Source: Streptomyces sp. CNH099 (lineage in GTDB: Bacteria; Actinomycetota; Actinomycetes; Streptomycetales; Streptomycetaceae). Taken from it: a stretch of DNA of 64,000 nt. The stretch covers positions 62,182 through 126,181 of the forward strand of contig AZWL01000019.1 in the NCBI GenBank assembly GCA_000514715.1. The letters are read 5' to 3'. This document shows positions 10,278-19,449 of this stretch, in pieces. Positions within the stretch are counted from its first letter, which is position 1; the number at the start of each line of letters is the position of its first letter. The translations under genes were made by a program, and so were the position numbers. The notes below the pieces were generated by a model. The model saw only the letters and a program-made list of their open reading frames with translations. It was not told the origin of the DNA and did no database searches.

Positions 10278-11729
10278 TCAGGAGACGCCCAGGTCCTTCG
10301 CCTTGGCCTTGAGGTCCTCCAGGCCACCGCACATGAAGAACGCCTGCTCGGGGAAGTGGTCGTACTCGCCGTCGGCGATCGCGTTGAACGCGGCGATCGA
10401 CTCGTCCAGCGGCACGTCCGACCCGTCGAGGCCGGTGAACTGCTTCGCCGCGTGGGTGTTCTGCGACAGGAAGCGCTCGATCCGGCGCGCCCGGGAGACG
10501 GTGAGCTTGTCCTCCTCGGACAGCTCGTCCATACCCAGAATGGCGATGATGTCCTGCAGGTCCTTGTACTTCTGCAGGATCGCCTTCACGCGCGTGGCGC
10601 ACTCGTAGTGCTCCTGCGTGATGTAGCGCGGGTCGAGCACCCGGGAGGTGGAGGCCAGCGGGTCCACCGCGGGGTAGATGCCCTTCTCGGAGATCGGACG
10701 GGACAGCTCCGTCGTCGCGTCCAGGTGGGCGAAGGTGGTCGCCGGCGCCGGGTCGGTGTAGTCGTCCGCGGGCACGTAGATCGCCTGCATCGAGGTGATG
10801 GAGTGGCCGCGGGTGGAGGTGATGCGCTCCTGCAGCAGACCCATCTCGTCGGCGAGGTTCGGCTGGTAGCCCACCGCGGAGGGCATGCGGCCCAGCAGGG
10901 TGGAGACCTCCGAGCCGGCCTGGGTGAAGCGGAAGATGTTGTCGATGAAGAACAGCACGTCCTGCTTCTGCACGTCGCGGAAGTACTCCGCCATCGTGAG
11001 GCCGGCCAGGGCGACGCGCAGCCGGGTGCCCGGCGGCTCGTCCATCTGGCCGAAGACCAGCGCGGTCTGCGGGAGCACGCCGGACTCGGCCATCTCCTCG
11101 ATGAGGTCGTTGCCCTCACGGGTGCGCTCGCCGACGCCGGCGAACACGGAGACGCCCTCGTGCAGCTTGGCCACACGCATGATCATTTCCTGGATGAGCA
11201 CGGTCTTGCCGACGCCCGCGCCGCCGAACAGGCCGATCTTGCCGCCCTTGACGTACGGGGTGAGCAGGTCGACGACCTTCAGACCGGTCTCGAACATCTC
11301 GGTCTTGGCCTCAAGCTGGTCGAACTCCGGGGCCTGGCGGTGGATCGGCCAGCGCTCGGCGATCTCCGACTCGTCGACCTCGTCGTTGAGGATCTCGCCC
11401 AGGGTGTTGAACACGCGGCCCTTGGTGACGTCGCCGACCGGGACGGTGAGGCCCTCGCCGGTGTCGGTCACCGGGGCCTGGCGGACCAGGCCGTCGGTGG
11501 GCTGCATGGAGATGGCGCGCACCAGGCCCTCGCCGAGGTGCTGGGCGACCTCCAGGGTCAGCACCTTGACCTCGCCCGCGTTGGCGGGGTCGGCGACCTC
11601 GACGGTCAGCGCGTTGTAGATTTCGGGCATCGCGTCGACGGGGAACTCCACGTCGACGACCGGGCCGATGACCCGCGCGACACGGCCGGTCGCCGTGGCA
11701 GTCGCTTCGGTGGTCGTGGCAGTGGTCAT
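10278..11729 (-). CDS. atpD: ATP synthase F1 beta subunit
   Basis: 483 residues from ATG 11729. Walker A GGAGVGKT is at 169-176, with the catalytic GERTREGND motif following, and the regulatory DELSEED loop is present near residue 400. The beta subunits hold the three catalytic sites of F1. The start lies 2 nt from the atpG stop, implying translational coupling. Full length and intact. Confidence 0.98.
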   Translation of the reverse strand: MTTATTTEATATATGRVARVIGPVVDVEFPVDAMPEIYNALTVEVADPANAGEVKVLTLEVAQHLGEGLVRAISMQPTDGLVRQAPVTDTGEGLTVPVGDVTKGRVFNTLGEILNDEVDESEIAERWPIHRQAPEFDQLEAKTEMFETGLKVVDLLTPYVKGGKIGLFGGAGVGKTVLIQEMIMRVAKLHEGVSVFAGVGERTREGNDLIEEMAESGVLPQTALVFGQMDEPPGTRLRVALAGLTMAEYFRDVQKQDVLFFIDNIFRFTQAGSEVSTLLGRMPSAVGYQPNLADEMGLLQERITSTRGHSITSMQAIYVPADDYTDPAPATTFAHLDATTELSRPISEKGIYPAVDPLASTSRVLDPRYITQEHYECATRVKAILQKYKDLQDIIAILGMDELSEEDKLTVSRARRIERFLSQNTHAAKQFTGLDGSDVPLDESIAAFNAIADGEYDHFPEQAFFMCGGLEDLKAKAKDLGVS

Positions 11730-11731
11730 AG

Positions 11732-12673
11732 TTATCGGTCACTCCCCGCGGAGGCGTCGGCGAGGGCGTTCGCGCCACCGACGATCTCGCTGATTTCCTG
11801 GGTGATTTCGGCCTGGCGGGCCTGGTTGGCAAGCCTCGTGAGCGACTTGATCAGCTCCTCGGCGTTGTCGGTCGCCGACTTCATCGCACGGCGGGTGGCG
11901 GCGTGCTTGGAGGCGGCCGACTGCAGCAGCGCGTTGTAGACCCGGCTCTCGACGTACCGCGGGAGCAGCGCGTCGAGCACGCCGTCCGCGGAGGGCTCGA
12001 AGTCGTACAGCGCCTGGTACTCCTGCTCCTTCTTCCGCGCCTCCTCGAAGACCTCGGCCGACTCCTCGGCGGTCTTGTCGAAGACGATGGGCAGGAGCCG
12101 CTTGTCCACCGCGGTCTGCGTCATCATCGAGTGGAACTCGGTGTAGACGATGTGGATCTCGTCCACGCCGCCCTCCGAGGTCTGCCTGTTCAGCGCGTCG
12201 ATGAGCGGCGCGGCCACCTTCTTCGCGTCGGCGTACGTCGGGTTGTCCGTGAACCCGGTCCACGACTCGGCCACCGGCCGCTCGCGGAAGCCGAAGTAGG
12301 ACACGCCCTTGCGGCCCACGACGTAGTGGTCGACCTGCCTGCCCTCGCCGGTCAGCCGATTGGTCAGCGCCTCGGTCTGCTTGATGGCGTTGGAGTTGTA
12401 GCCGCCGGCCAGTCCGCGGTCGCTGGTGATCAGCAGCACCGCGGCCCGCACCGGCCGCTCCACCTCGGTGGTCAGCGGGTGCCTGATGTCCGAGCCCGCG
12501 GCCACCGCCGTGACCGCCCTGGTCAGCTCGGTCGCGTAGGGGGTGGAGGCCGCCACCTGGCGCTGCGCCTTGACGACGCGCGAGGCGGCGATCATCTCCA
12601 TCGCCTTGGTGATCTTCTTGGTCGCAGAGACGCTACGGATCCGCCTCTTGTAGACCCGCATCTGGGCGCCCAT
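11732..12673 (-). CDS. atpG: ATP synthase F1 gamma subunit
   Basis: 313 residues from ATG 12673. It begins MGAQMRVYKRRIRSVSATKK with the conserved KITKAMEMIAASR helix and ends with the ATDNAEELI / RQAEITQEISEIVGGANAL helix that forms the rotor shaft. Length and insertions fit the actinobacterial type. It starts 2 nt after the atpA stop and ends 2 nt before atpD. Confidence 0.97.
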   Translation of the reverse strand: MGAQMRVYKRRIRSVSATKKITKAMEMIAASRVVKAQRQVAASTPYATELTRAVTAVAAGSDIRHPLTTEVERPVRAAVLLITSDRGLAGGYNSNAIKQTEALTNRLTGEGRQVDHYVVGRKGVSYFGFRERPVAESWTGFTDNPTYADAKKVAAPLIDALNRQTSEGGVDEIHIVYTEFHSMMTQTAVDKRLLPIVFDKTAEESAEVFEEARKKEQEYQALYDFEPSADGVLDALLPRYVESRVYNALLQSAASKHAATRRAMKSATDNAEELIKSLTRLANQARQAEITQEISEIVGGANALADASAGSDR

Positions 12674-12675
12674 GG

Positions 12676-14247
12676 TCAGCCCTCGCCCAGCAGCTTGCCG
12701 TCCGAGGTCTCGAACTGCCGCTTGAAGGACTCGACCGCCTCGCGCAGCGCCTCGATGGTCTCGTCGGCCATCTTGCCGCCCTCGCGGATGCCCGTGAGCA
12801 GGTCCTTGTTCTCACGGTGCAGGTGGTCGAGCAGCTCGCGCTCGAAACGCTTGACGTCCCCGACGGGCACGTCGTCCATGATCCCGTTGGTGCCGGACCA
12901 CACGGACACGACCTGGTCCTCGGTGGGGAAGGGCGCGTACTGCGCCTGCTTCATCAGCTCCATCATCCGCTGGCCCCGCTCCAGGGCGGCCTTGGAGGCG
13001 GCGTCCAGGTCGGAGCCGAAGGCGGCGAACGCCTCCAGCTCGCGGAACTGCGCCAGGTCCAGCTTCAGCCGGCCGGAGACCTGCCGGATCGCCCGGTGCT
13101 GGGCGGCGCCGCCGACGCGGGAGACGGAGATGCCGACGTTCAGCGCCGGGCGCTGGCCCGAGTTGAACAGGTCGGACTCCAGGAAGCACTGGCCGTCCGT
13201 GATGGAGATCACGTTGGTCGGGATGTACGCCGACACGTCGTTGGCCTTGGTCTCGATCACCGGCAGACCGGTCATCGAGCCGGCGCCCAGCTCGTCCGAG
13301 AGCTTGGCGCAGCGCTCCAGCAGCCGGGAGTGCAGGTAGAAGACGTCGCCGGGGTACGCCTCGCGGCCCGGCGGGCGGCGCAGCAGCAGCGACACGGCGC
13401 GGTACGCCTCGGCCTGCTTGGACAGGTCGTCGAAGATGATCAGGACGTGCTTGCCCTGGTACATCCAGTGCTGGCCGATGGCCGAGCCGGTGTACGGGGC
13501 CAGGTACTTGAAGCCCGCCGGGTCGGACGCCGGGGCCGCCACGATCGTGGTGTACTCCAGGGCGCCGGCCTCCTCCAGCGCGCCGCGCACGCCGGCGATG
13601 GTGGAGCCCTTCTGGCCGATCGCCACGTAGATGCAGCGGACCTGCTTGCTCGGATCGCCGGAGCGCCAGTTGTCGCGCTGGTTGATGATCGTGTCGATGC
13701 CGAGGGCGGTCTTGCCGGTCTGCCGGTCGCCGATGATCAGCTGGCGCTGGCCGCGGCCGATGGGGGTCATCGAGTCGACGGCCTTGTAGCCGGTCTCCAT
13801 CGGCTCGTGCACCGACTTGCGCTGCATGACCGAGGGGGCCTGCAGCTCCAGCGCACGGCGCCCCTCGGTGGCGATCTCTCCGAGGCCGTCCACCGCCTTG
13901 CCCAGGGGGTCGACGACCCGGCCCAGGTAGCCGTCGCCGACCGGCACGGACAGGACCTCGCCGGTCCGGGTGACCGACTGCCCCTCCTCGATGCCCCTGA
14001 ACTCGCCGAGGACGACCGCACCGATCTCCCGCTCCTCCAGGTTGAGGGCGAGGCCGAGGGTGCCGTCCTCGAACTTCAGCAGCTCGTTCGCCATCGCCGA
14101 GGGCAGCCCCTCGATCTTGGCGATGCCGTCCATGGCCTGCGATACCGTGCCGACCTCTTCGCGCGAGGCCGCGTCCGGCTGGTACGACTGGACATAGCTC
14201 TCCAGCGCGTCCCGGATCTCCTCCGGCCGGATCGTGAGCTCCGCCAT
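12676..14247 (-). CDS. atpA: ATP synthase F1 alpha subunit
   Basis: 523 residues from ATG 14247, the usual MAELTIRPEEIRDALE start; the frame extends 18 codons further upstream without homology. Walker A GDRQTGKT is at 173-180, and the subunit signature PALNVGISVS and the arginine-finger region (ISVSRVGG) are present. It carries the non-catalytic nucleotide sites and contacts delta through its N-terminus. The 104-nt gap to atpH contains the ribosome binding site and nothing else recognisable. Confidence 0.98.
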   Translation of the reverse strand: MAELTIRPEEIRDALESYVQSYQPDAASREEVGTVSQAMDGIAKIEGLPSAMANELLKFEDGTLGLALNLEEREIGAVVLGEFRGIEEGQSVTRTGEVLSVPVGDGYLGRVVDPLGKAVDGLGEIATEGRRALELQAPSVMQRKSVHEPMETGYKAVDSMTPIGRGQRQLIIGDRQTGKTALGIDTIINQRDNWRSGDPSKQVRCIYVAIGQKGSTIAGVRGALEEAGALEYTTIVAAPASDPAGFKYLAPYTGSAIGQHWMYQGKHVLIIFDDLSKQAEAYRAVSLLLRRPPGREAYPGDVFYLHSRLLERCAKLSDELGAGSMTGLPVIETKANDVSAYIPTNVISITDGQCFLESDLFNSGQRPALNVGISVSRVGGAAQHRAIRQVSGRLKLDLAQFRELEAFAAFGSDLDAASKAALERGQRMMELMKQAQYAPFPTEDQVVSVWSGTNGIMDDVPVGDVKRFERELLDHLHRENKDLLTGIREGGKMADETIEALREAVESFKRQFETSDGKLLGEG

Positions 14248-14351
14248 CTGGGTTCCCTGCTCTCCTTGTTGGGCCCGTAAGTTCTTGCGTCCACGGCCCA
14301 ACTCGGGCCGCTGGTGATGCTCTGGAGTTGGTGTGCGACGGCCGGTGACCG

Positions 14352-15167
14352 TCAGCCCGCCATACCGCGCTTCACCTCGTCGAGGCGGTCGGCGACGGAG
14401 CCGTTGATGACCTCGTCGCCCACCCGCACCGAGATCCCGCCGAGGACCGCGGGGTCCACGTCCAGGTTCAGGTGCATGTCCCGGCCGTACAGCCGGGACA
14501 GCGCGGCGCCCAGGCGCTCCTTCTGCCCGTCGCTGAGCGGCACGGCGGTGGACACGACCGCGACCATCCGGTCCCGGCGCTCCGCGGCGAGCTTGGACAG
14601 GGCCTCCAGGCCCCCTTCCAGGCTACGGCCCCGCGGCCGCTCGACGAGCCGGACGACCAGCCGCTCGGTGACCGGGTTCGCCCGGCCGCCCAGCAGCGAG
14701 TGCAGCATCCCGGCCTTGGCGGCCGGGGTGCCCACCCGGTCGGTCAGCGCGCCGCGCAGCCGCTTGTCGGCGGCGACGATCCGGCCGAACCGGAACAGCT
14801 CGTCCTCGACGTCGTCCAGCTGCCCCGCGCGCTGCGCGGCGGTGAGGTCCGCGGTGTCGGCCAGCTCTTCGAGCACGTCGACCAGGTCACGCGCCCGCGA
14901 CCAGCGGGCCCGTACCATCCCGGCGACCAGGTCGGCGGTCTCCCCGCCGAGCTGACCGCCGAGGACGCGGCCGACCAGCTCGGCCTTGGCCTCGCCGGGC
15001 TGCGCCGGGTCGGTCAGCGCCCGGCGCAGGGTCACCTCGCGGTCCAGCAGCGCGGTCACGGCGGCCAGCTCGTCGGCGAGCTTCGCCGCGTCGACCGAGG
15101 TGTTGTCGGTCAGCGCGTCGAGCTGCTCCCGGGCGGCGGCCAGCGCCTCGCGGCTCGCTCCGTTCAT
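14352..15167 (-). CDS. atpH: ATP synthase F1 delta subunit
   Basis: 271 residues from ATG 15167, with GAGGAGCG upstream. It begins MNGASREALAAAREQLDALT, the long actinobacterial delta form (about 270 residues against 180 in E. coli). The C-terminal half has the conserved VVSTAVPLSDGQKERL and LDVDPAVLGGISVRVGDEVI. It joins F1 to the b-subunit stator. Its ATG overlaps the stop of a short in-frame ORF that fills the gap from atpF. Confidence 0.96.
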   Translation of the reverse strand: MNGASREALAAAREQLDALTDNTSVDAAKLADELAAVTALLDREVTLRRALTDPAQPGEAKAELVGRVLGGQLGGETADLVAGMVRARWSRARDLVDVLEELADTADLTAAQRAGQLDDVEDELFRFGRIVAADKRLRGALTDRVGTPAAKAGMLHSLLGGRANPVTERLVVRLVERPRGRSLEGGLEALSKLAAERRDRMVAVVSTAVPLSDGQKERLGAALSRLYGRDMHLNLDVDPAVLGGISVRVGDEVINGSVADRLDEVKRGMAG

Positions 15168-15295
15168 CGGTCACGCTCCTCGTCTCGCTCGCGAAGCGGC
15201 TCCGCCGGGACCGGGTGCCGAAAGGACTCCGAGGGCTCCGCCCCCGGGCCCCCGAGCACCAGACTCGCCCGGCTCGTCGCCGCTCCGGCGTTCAT
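15164..15295 (-). CDS. Possible 43-residue coupled ORF between atpF and atpH
   Basis: ATG 15295 overlaps the atpF stop (ATGA) and its TGA (15164-15166) overlaps the atpH ATG. The frame is therefore open exactly across the 124-nt spacer. The predicted peptide starts MNAGAATSRASLVLGGPGA and ends in charged RERDEERDR; it has no membrane segment or known motif. It has no Shine-Dalgarno of its own beyond what coupling provides. It may be a real peptide, a ribosome ferry that couples atpF to atpH, or chance. Confidence 0.3.
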   Translation of the reverse strand: MNAGAATSRASLVLGGPGAEPSESFRHPVPAEPLRERDEERDR

Positions 15296-15858
15296 GCCCC
15301 GGCCTCGGCCTTCGTCCCGGACTGCGCGGCGGCCTTGGCCTCCAGCTCATCCAGGAACCGGTCGACGACGCGGGTCTGCCGGGCGTGGTCCTCAAGAGAC
15401 TCGCCGACCAGCCGGCCGGCCAGCTCGGTGGCGAGCGTGCCGACGTCCTGGCGCAGCGCCAGCGACGCGGTCTTCTTGTCGGCCTCGACCTGGGCGTGAC
15501 CGGCGGCGATGATCTCGTCACGCTGCCGCTGGCCCTCGGCCCGCATCTCGGCGATGAGAGCCGCGCCCTGCTCGCGAGCCTCCTCGCGCAGCCGGTTGGC
15601 CTCGTGGCGGGCCTCGGCGAGCTGGGCCTTGTACTGGTCCAGCGTCTGCTCCGCCTCGATCTGGGCGGCCTCGGCCTTCTCCATGCCGCCCTCGATGGCC
15701 GCGCGCCGCTCCTCGAGCACCTCGTTGATGCGCGGCAGGAGCTTCTTGGCCAGCAGCGCGAAGACGATCAGGAAGGCGATCAGGCCGATGACGAGTTCCG
15801 GCATCGGCGGGACGAGAGGGTTCTGCTCCTCCTCCGCCGCGATCTGCAGGAGATTCAC
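15292..15858 (-). CDS. atpF: ATP synthase Fo b subunit
   Basis: 188 residues from GTG 15858, with GAAAGG upstream; a frame extension to 15933 lacks homology and overlaps atpE. One N-terminal membrane helix (ELVIGLIAFLIVFALLAKKLL, about 22-42) is followed by a long charged coiled coil with EERRAAIEGGMEKAEAAQIE. It forms the peripheral stalk. It lies 28 nt downstream of atpE. Confidence 0.96.
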   Translation of the reverse strand: MNLLQIAAEEEQNPLVPPMPELVIGLIAFLIVFALLAKKLLPRINEVLEERRAAIEGGMEKAEAAQIEAEQTLDQYKAQLAEARHEANRLREEAREQGAALIAEMRAEGQRQRDEIIAAGHAQVEADKKTASLALRQDVGTLATELAGRLVGESLEDHARQTRVVDRFLDELEAKAAAQSGTKAEAGA

Positions 15859-15886
15859 ATCGGTGCCTTTCGTCGGAAGAGGCTGA

Positions 15887-16117
15887 TCAGTACACGAACG
15901 GCATGACGATGCCGATGAGGGCGAGCGCCTCACAGAAGGCGAAGCCCAGGATCATGTTCTGCCGGATCAGGCCGACGGCCTCCGGCTGGCGGGCCATGGC
16001 CTGCACGCCGTTACCGAAGATGTAACCGATGCCGACACCGGGGCCGATCGCGGCGAGGCCGTAACCGATCGAGCCGACGTTGCCTTCGATTGCGGCCAGG
16101 GTCTCCATCGCAGCCAT
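15887..16117 (-). CDS. atpE: ATP synthase Fo c subunit
   Basis: 76 residues from ATG 16117, with GAAGGAAG upstream. It is a two-helix hairpin: the Gly-rich first helix (IGPGVGIGYIFGNGVQAM), the polar loop ARQPE, and a second helix whose proton-carrying acid is Glu in FAFCEALALIG. Subunits form the rotating ring. The carboxylate-bearing helix is intact, with no Na+-type motif (Q..ES) visible, so proton coupling is likely. Confidence 0.97.
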   Translation of the reverse strand: MAAMETLAAIEGNVGSIGYGLAAIGPGVGIGYIFGNGVQAMARQPEAVGLIRQNMILGFAFCEALALIGIVMPFVY

Positions 16118-16200
16118 GTGCTTTCTTCCTTCTCTTCTGCCGAACCGGTGGGGGTTGGCCACCGGACGATTGGGGGGGTGTGGCGGGTGGTACGGGGCTC

Positions 16201-17019
16201 TCAGTGCGCCTCTTCGAGGGCACCGGAGATGTAGCTGGCCGACAGCACGACGAACACGTACGCCTGCACGGCCTGGATGAACAGCTCGAAGACGATCATC
16301 ACCATGACCAGGACGAAGGCCACGGGCGCGTAGGCGAAGCCCCAGCTGTTCATGAAGAACCAGGTGGCGACGGTGAACATCACCAGCAGCAGGTGGCCGG
16401 CGAACATGTTGGCGAAGAGCCGGACCGCGTGCGTGAAGGGCCGCACGAGCACGTTCGAGAAGAACTCGATGAGCATGACCAGCGGCAGCACGGCGCCCAG
16501 CGACTTGTCGTAGCCGGTGAGGTTCTTGAGCCCGCCGACGAAGCCGTGCCGCTTGAAGGTCAGGGTCATCCAGGTCACGTAGACCACGCCCGCGAGGGCC
16601 GCCGGGAAGGCGATGATCGAGGTCACCGGGAACTGCGCGAGCGGGATGATCGACCAGAGGTTCATCAGCCAGATGAAGAAGAAGAGGGAGACCAGCAGCG
16701 GCACCCACTTCTCGCCCTCCTTCTTGCCGATGGTCTCGTAGACGATGCCGCGGCGGACGAAGTCGTAGCCGGACTCGGCGACCATCTGCAGCTTGCCCGG
16801 CACGACCTTGGGGCTCGCGAACGCCTTCCAGAAGAAGAGGCAGAGCAGCCCGGTCGTGAGCAGCGCCAGCAGGATCGGCTTGTTGAACTCGAAGCCGCCG
16901 ATCTCGAACATCGGCTTGAAGATGAAGGAGTGCAGGCCGGGGGACTGGAAGCCGCAACCACCATCGACGAAGATCTTGCAGCTGGCGTCGAAAGCGAGCG
17001 TCGTATCTGCAGCACTCAC
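16201..17019 (-). CDS. atpB: ATP synthase Fo a subunit
   Basis: 272 residues, ATG 17019 with AAGGAGCTC upstream. Five to six membrane helices; the essential Arg of the proton path lies in FTHAVRLFANMFAGHLLL, and the last helix has FELFIQAVQAYVFVVLSA. The N-terminal stretch is extracytoplasmic and has two Cys (SCKIF, GGCGF) that could pair. The 83-nt gap to atpE holds only its ribosome binding site. Confidence 0.97.
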   Translation of the reverse strand: MSAADTTLAFDASCKIFVDGGCGFQSPGLHSFIFKPMFEIGGFEFNKPILLALLTTGLLCLFFWKAFASPKVVPGKLQMVAESGYDFVRRGIVYETIGKKEGEKWVPLLVSLFFFIWLMNLWSIIPLAQFPVTSIIAFPAALAGVVYVTWMTLTFKRHGFVGGLKNLTGYDKSLGAVLPLVMLIEFFSNVLVRPFTHAVRLFANMFAGHLLLVMFTVATWFFMNSWGFAYAPVAFVLVMVMIVFELFIQAVQAYVFVVLSASYISGALEEAH

Positions 17020-17215
17020 CGGCGAGCTCCTTCGGTGTGACGCATGGGTACGGCAACCTCAATGTGTCGGCGTTGCGCACCGCCGGAGAGCGGTGCGTGA
17101 CAGGACGGGATCCGGCCGGCGGGGTGCGGTGCGGCCCTGCGGCCCACGGCGCACGCGCGCACCGGCGCGGCAGGGGGACGATAGCAGTACCGGATCACTG
17201 CTCGGGCGGCACCCC

Positions 17216-17665
17216 TCATCGCCCGGCCTCGGTGGCTGTGCCGGAGCGCTGTTCACCCGCTCCGGTCGCTCGCTCCGGTTCCACGTACGGCAGCTTCAGC
17301 CGGAGGTGGGTACGGGCCATGGCGGCGGTGAACACCAGCGCCGCGGCGAGCACGGTGAAGCCGAACGCCCGGGTGTTGAAGAGGGTGGTGTCCTTGAACA
17401 CCCCCATCACGACCGCGAGCAGCAGGATCTGGGTGGTGTACGTGAGCAGCGCGATCCCCATGAACAGCTCGGGGTGCTTGCGGGAGAAGTGCTGCAGTGC
17501 GAAGAGACCGAGACCGAAGAAGGCAAGGACCACCACGGTGGCTGCGGCGGCTCCCACACCGCCCTTCGCACCGGCCGCGAGTGCGCTGACGACACTGGCG
17601 ACGACGCCTGCGAGGGCGGTCGGGATCGCGGCGCCACGGAGGATCCGGGCGTCGTTGACCTGCAT
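17216..17665 (-). CDS. atpI: ATP synthase protein I-like membrane protein
   Basis: 149 residues from ATG 17665, with GGAGACTCCTT upstream. Four predicted membrane helices (ALAGVVASVVSALAAG, AAATVVVLAFFGLGLFAL, LFMGIALLTYTTQILLLAVV, GFTVLAAALVFTAAMA) and a short polar tail. Position as first gene of the atp operon and topology identify the AtpI-like family, thought to help c-ring assembly. Sequence conservation in the family is weak. The operon promoter should lie in the 256 nt upstream. Confidence 0.85.
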   Translation of the reverse strand: MQVNDARILRGAAIPTALAGVVASVVSALAAGAKGGVGAAAATVVVLAFFGLGLFALQHFSRKHPELFMGIALLTYTTQILLLAVVMGVFKDTTLFNTRAFGFTVLAAALVFTAAMARTHLRLKLPYVEPERATGAGEQRSGTATEAGR

Positions 17666-17921
17666 ATAAGGAGTCTCCGGCGGGAGTCGGGAGCAACTGG
17701 TCGACGGTGACGAGCATGTTCCCGGAGCGAGTGCACCGCGCCTGGGGGCATCGCGCCAGAGAACCGTCGCACTACGGTCCTTCGGCTCTGCACCGGGTTC
17801 TCGTGAACGGTATCACAAGCATCTTGACCCGAGCTTTACTCGGTAAGTGTGCCGCCCGTCACACGAAGGGGGTATCTCGGCCGCGTCGCTCCGCCCACCT
17901 GGGGATATGCCTGCTAAGGGG

Positions 17922-19304
17922 TCAATGTCCCGCGCGGCGCCAGCGCGAGCGCTCCCCCACGGCCGTCGACCCGCTGATGCCGGCCGGCACGAGTTCGTGC
18001 TCCTGTGAACCCGGCGTCCCGTTCGCCCCGTTTGCCGCCGCGCCGCCGGCCGGCGCCGGACCGCCCCGCGGCCCCGCGGCGCCGCCGGGGCCGTCGCCCC
18101 GCTCCCCGCCGCCGGCCCCCTCCCCGCCGGCCGCGTCCCCCGGGCGCCGGTAGCGCGGCGGTACGAGCCTGTTGGCCCACGACGGCGTCTTCGGGGCGAA
18201 CCGCGGCAGCAGCAACAGCACCAGCCCGGCGGCGCTGAGGCCGACCGCCACCAGCACCACCCAGACGTTGTCGGCCTGCACCGAGAAGGCCACCATCCCG
18301 AACGCGACCAGCGCCGACCAGAAGTACATGAGCAGCACGGCCCGCATGTGCGAGTGGCCCATCTCCAGCAGCCGGTGGTGCAGGTGCCCGCGGTCGGCCG
18401 CGAACGGCGACTGGCCGCGCCAGGTGCGCCGCACGACGGCCAGCAGCAGGTCCAGCATCGGAATGGCCAGGATGGTCAGCGGCAGCACCAGCGGGATGAA
18501 CACCGGCACCGTCGAGCGCACCGCCTGCTTCTCGCTGCCGGCGAAGACCTTCAGCGAGTCCGGGTCCACCTGGCCGGTGATGGAGATCGCCCCGGCGGCC
18601 AGCACCAGGCCCAGCAGCATCGAGCCGGAGTCCCCCATGAAGATCCGCGCGGGGTGCACGTTGTGCGGGAGGAAGCCGACGCACATGCCCAGCAGCACGG
18701 CGGAGAACAGCGCGGCGGGGGCGGCGGCCTCGATGCCGTAGCCGAACCAGATCCGGTACGCGTACATGAAGAACGCCGCCGAGGCGATGCCCACCATGCC
18801 GGCGGCCAGCCCGTCGAGGCCGTCCACGAAGTTGACGGCGTTGATCGAGATCACGACGAGCGCGACGGTCAGCAACGTGCCCTGCATCGGCGTCAGCACC
18901 ACCGTGCCCACGCCCGGGACCGGGATCCACAGGATGGTCAGGCCCTGGAGCACCATGACGCCCGCGGCGATCATCTGCGCGCCCAGCTTGAGCAGGGCGT
19001 CCACGCCCCACTTGTCGTCCAGCACGCCGATCAGCCAGATCAGCGCCGCCCCGGACAGCAGCGCCTTGGGCTCGTTCAGCTCGAAGACGCGCTCGAAGGC
19101 CTGCAGCTGCGACGCGACCAGCAGCGCGGCACACATCCCGCCGAACATGGCGATGCCGCCGAGCCTCGGCGTCGGCTCGCTGTGCACGTCACGGTCCCGG
19201 ATCTCCGGCATCGCGCCGGCCGCGATCGCGAACTTCCGCGCCGGGCCGGTCAGCAGATACGTGACAGCGGCTGCGATGCACAGCGTCAGCAGGTATTCAC
19301 GCAC
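17922..19304 (-). CDS. Polyprenyl-phosphate N-acetylhexosamine-1-phosphate transferase (MraY/WecA family)
   Basis: 460 residues from GTG 19304, giving the family's MREYLLTLCIAAAVTYLL; GTG 19343 would add 13 residues. About eleven membrane helices with the PNPT signatures: the DDKWG loop (Asp near 96-97), NAVNFVDGLDGLAAG and the His-rich GHLHHRLLEMGHS. It transfers GlcNAc-1-P (or a relative) from UDP-sugar to undecaprenyl phosphate, starting teichoic acid or other wall glycopolymers. The last 80 residues are Gly/Ala/Pro-rich and cytoplasmic. Located upstream of the atp operon on the same strand. Confidence 0.92.
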   Translation of the reverse strand: MREYLLTLCIAAAVTYLLTGPARKFAIAAGAMPEIRDRDVHSEPTPRLGGIAMFGGMCAALLVASQLQAFERVFELNEPKALLSGAALIWLIGVLDDKWGVDALLKLGAQMIAAGVMVLQGLTILWIPVPGVGTVVLTPMQGTLLTVALVVISINAVNFVDGLDGLAAGMVGIASAAFFMYAYRIWFGYGIEAAAPAALFSAVLLGMCVGFLPHNVHPARIFMGDSGSMLLGLVLAAGAISITGQVDPDSLKVFAGSEKQAVRSTVPVFIPLVLPLTILAIPMLDLLLAVVRRTWRGQSPFAADRGHLHHRLLEMGHSHMRAVLLMYFWSALVAFGMVAFSVQADNVWVVLVAVGLSAAGLVLLLLPRFAPKTPSWANRLVPPRYRRPGDAAGGEGAGGGERGDGPGGAAGPRGGPAPAGGAAANGANGTPGSQEHELVPAGISGSTAVGERSRWRRAGH

Positions 19305-19449
19305 AAGCTGCCCCAGGGGTTTCGCTGTTCCGTTCAGCCACACACACTAGCCCGCTCCCGGGCCTCCGTTCTCCGGGTAGGGCCGCTGGGCCCGCCCGGG
19401 CCCGTACAGAATGAGACCCGCCGGGCGCCCGACCGGTTGCATCCGGCCA

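Noticed and set aside
10242..11939. Long plus-strand frame opposite atpD
   Set aside because: Shadow of the highly conserved atpD; no start site or motif.
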